A DNA stretch of 7,363 nt from Oxalobacteraceae bacterium UBA7693. GTDB taxonomy: Bacteria > Pseudomonadota > Gammaproteobacteria > Burkholderiales > Burkholderiaceae_D. The position numbers and the translations under genes were made by a program. Position 1 is the first letter of the stretch. The number at the start of each line of letters is the position of its first letter. The notes under the pieces are model-generated. The model ran no database searches, was not told where the DNA came from, and saw only the letters and a program-made list of their open reading frames with translations. Of this stretch, positions 6,839-7,363 are shown one piece after another. The stretch is taken from the NCBI GenBank assembly GCA_002482715.1, contig DLGN01000370.1, positions 1-7,363 of the forward strand, given 5' to 3'.

Positions 6839-7150
6839 TTAGCCCTTCGTGATTGCTTTGTTTTTTGCAGCTGATTGCCACGCACGATCTTGTGCATCCA
6901 TTGCCAGTTTTTGTTCAGGCGTTAAACGCTTAGCGCTGATAATCACGGTTTGCATGCCAGTTGATTGCAAATCAAATGCTAACTTTTCTTCTGGGCTCAT
7001 ACGCTTTGCCGCCACGGTTACTTGTTGCATTGTTTGTTTACCTGCGACGACTTGCTTAGTTTGATTTGTTTGAAATGCATTTGCTGCGCTAATCACGACA
7101 ACTGCAGAAACAGCCGCTACGATCGCTTTATGGGTGAATGTCGATTTCAT
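6839..7150 (-). CDS. small exported protein with two 25-residue repeats, unknown function
   Basis: This leftward gene encodes 103 residues. A classical Sec signal peptide is visible: a basic start (MKSTFTHK), a hydrophobic core about residues 9-22, and an ANA cleavage motif, with cleavage predicted after Ala25. The mature protein of about 78 residues is probably periplasmic and has no cysteine, so it is not a lipoprotein. Two copies of a unit occupy 41-65 and 66-90; pattern MQxVxxxAKRxxPExKLAxDxQ, with 13 of 22 core positions identical. The C-terminus is basic (AAKNKAITKG). ATG 7150 is supported by AAGGAG seven bases upstream. I do not recognise a named family; the xVxVxAKR piece loosely recalls the start of TonB-receptor plug regions, but the protein is far too short to be a receptor. 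It is convergent with the cyclase operon, so no operon link is implied. Confidence 0.8.
   Translation of the reverse strand: MKSTFTHKAIVAAVSAVVVISAANAFQTNQTKQVVAGKQTMQQVTVAAKRMSPEEKLAFDLQSTGMQTVIISAKRLTPEQKLAMDAQDRAWQSAAKNKAITKG
6881..7030 (-). repeat. two 75-bp in-frame repeat units in the small exported-protein gene
   Basis: 7030-6956 encodes residues 41-65 and 6955-6881 encodes residues 66-90. The units are adjacent, in frame and equal in length. At the protein level the shared residues are Met-Gln-x-Val, Ala-Lys-Arg, Pro-Glu, Lys-Leu-Ala, Asp and Gln at matching positions. The DNA has diverged, so this is an old internal duplication. Confidence 0.75.
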
Positions 7151-7157
7151 TTTATTT

Positions 7158-7163
7158 CTCCTT
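7158..7163 (-). promoter_or_regulatory. strong Shine-Dalgarno for the small exported protein
   Basis: On the minus strand the sequence is AAGGAG followed by seven bases and then ATG 7150. This is the best ribosome binding site in the window and fixes the start of the gene. Confidence 0.85.
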
Positions 7164-7202
7164 CAAGGTAATGGATTTGGGTTTTAACTCGTCTCGACCT
7201 GT

Positions 7203-7248
7203 GTCGATGGTTGAACTATAGCGATAGCACTTTTTACTTACCATCGAC
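7203..7248. promoter_or_regulatory. 9-bp perfect inverted repeat around a possible promoter of the small exported-protein gene
   Basis: GTCGATGGT (7203-7211) and ACCATCGAC (7240-7248) are perfect inverted copies separated by 28 bases. Between them, read on the minus strand, TATAGT (7220-7215) is a -10-like box with TGGTAA (7243-7238) at a 17-base spacing as a poor -35 overlapping the right arm. This places the arms where a dimeric regulator could bind on both sides of the core promoter, but the promoter call is weak and the pairing might simply be a structured site. Confidence 0.35.
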
Positions 7249-7363
7249 TTGCGACGAAATGCAAAAACACGGGGATAAAGACACAAAATGTGCTGGCGAA
7301 AATACTTTATAAGCATCTAATCTGAAGAATTGCTTGAGCGGCACGCGAGAAGCGGCTTGCCAG
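7249..7363. other. right-edge stretch with no supported gene
   Basis: No start codon with a ribosome binding site is visible here on either strand. One minus-strand frame is open from the right edge to a TAA at 7236-7234 (about 42 codons, no start inside), so the 3' end of a gene entering from the right cannot be excluded. Its translation shows no recognisable family. Confidence 0.4.

Noticed and set aside
6849..7064. 71-codon plus-strand frame opposite the small exported protein
   Set aside because: It is antisense to a gene with a clear signal peptide, internal repeats and strong Shine-Dalgarno; its cysteine-rich translation is what antisense of this sequence would give.
1..7363. CRISPR array, tRNA, rRNA, insertion sequence or integrase
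   Set aside because: No regularly spaced repeats with unique spacers, no tRNA cloverleaf or rRNA-like stretch, and no transposase or integrase motifs were seen on either strand.

Overview
The window is proteobacterial chromosomal DNA of moderate GC with overlapping genes, GTG starts and hybrid phosphorelay architecture. The style of the sensor (CHASE, several PAS domains, two receivers, HPt) and the N-terminus of the left-edge kinase point to a beta- or gamma-proteobacterium. My best guess is Burkholderiales, for example an Undibacterium-like member of the Oxalobacteraceae. That placement is inference from protein style only.

Layout: 1-186 is the 5' end of a leftward PfkB/ribokinase-family kinase gene (adenosine-kinase type) cut by the window edge. 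187-565 is a divergent, AT-rich intergenic region with several inverted repeats and a candidate promoter. 566-5488 encodes a very large membrane-bound hybrid histidine kinase: TM, CHASE, TM, four PAS, HisKA, HATPase, REC, REC, HPt. Its stop overlaps the GTG start of 5485-6453, a response regulator with a REC domain and a GGDEF diguanylate cyclase domain. The cyclase gene ends inside a run of 11-bp imperfect tandem repeats (6442-6518), followed by a weak terminator-like hairpin. 6601-6838 holds an inverted repeat and a doubtful 61-codon ORF. 6839-7150 is a leftward gene for a small exported protein with two 25-residue repeats and a strong Shine-Dalgarno. Beyond it is a leader/promoter region with a 9-bp inverted repeat.

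How it works together (inference): the kinase senses a periplasmic ligand through CHASE and cytoplasmic cues through PAS domains, two of which resemble flavin-binding redox PAS domains. It passes phosphate from His906 through Asp1341 (possibly also Asp1197) to the HPt His1488, then to Asp71 of the overlapping-gene cyclase, setting c-di-GMP output. All phosphotransfer residues of that chain are present, as are the cyclase GGEEF active site and its RxxD inhibitory site. This is a complete two-gene sensor-to-second-messenger relay. The family parts are known; the least explained parts are the 11-bp repeat tract over the cyclase stop codon, the folded intergenic regions and the small repeat-containing exported protein.
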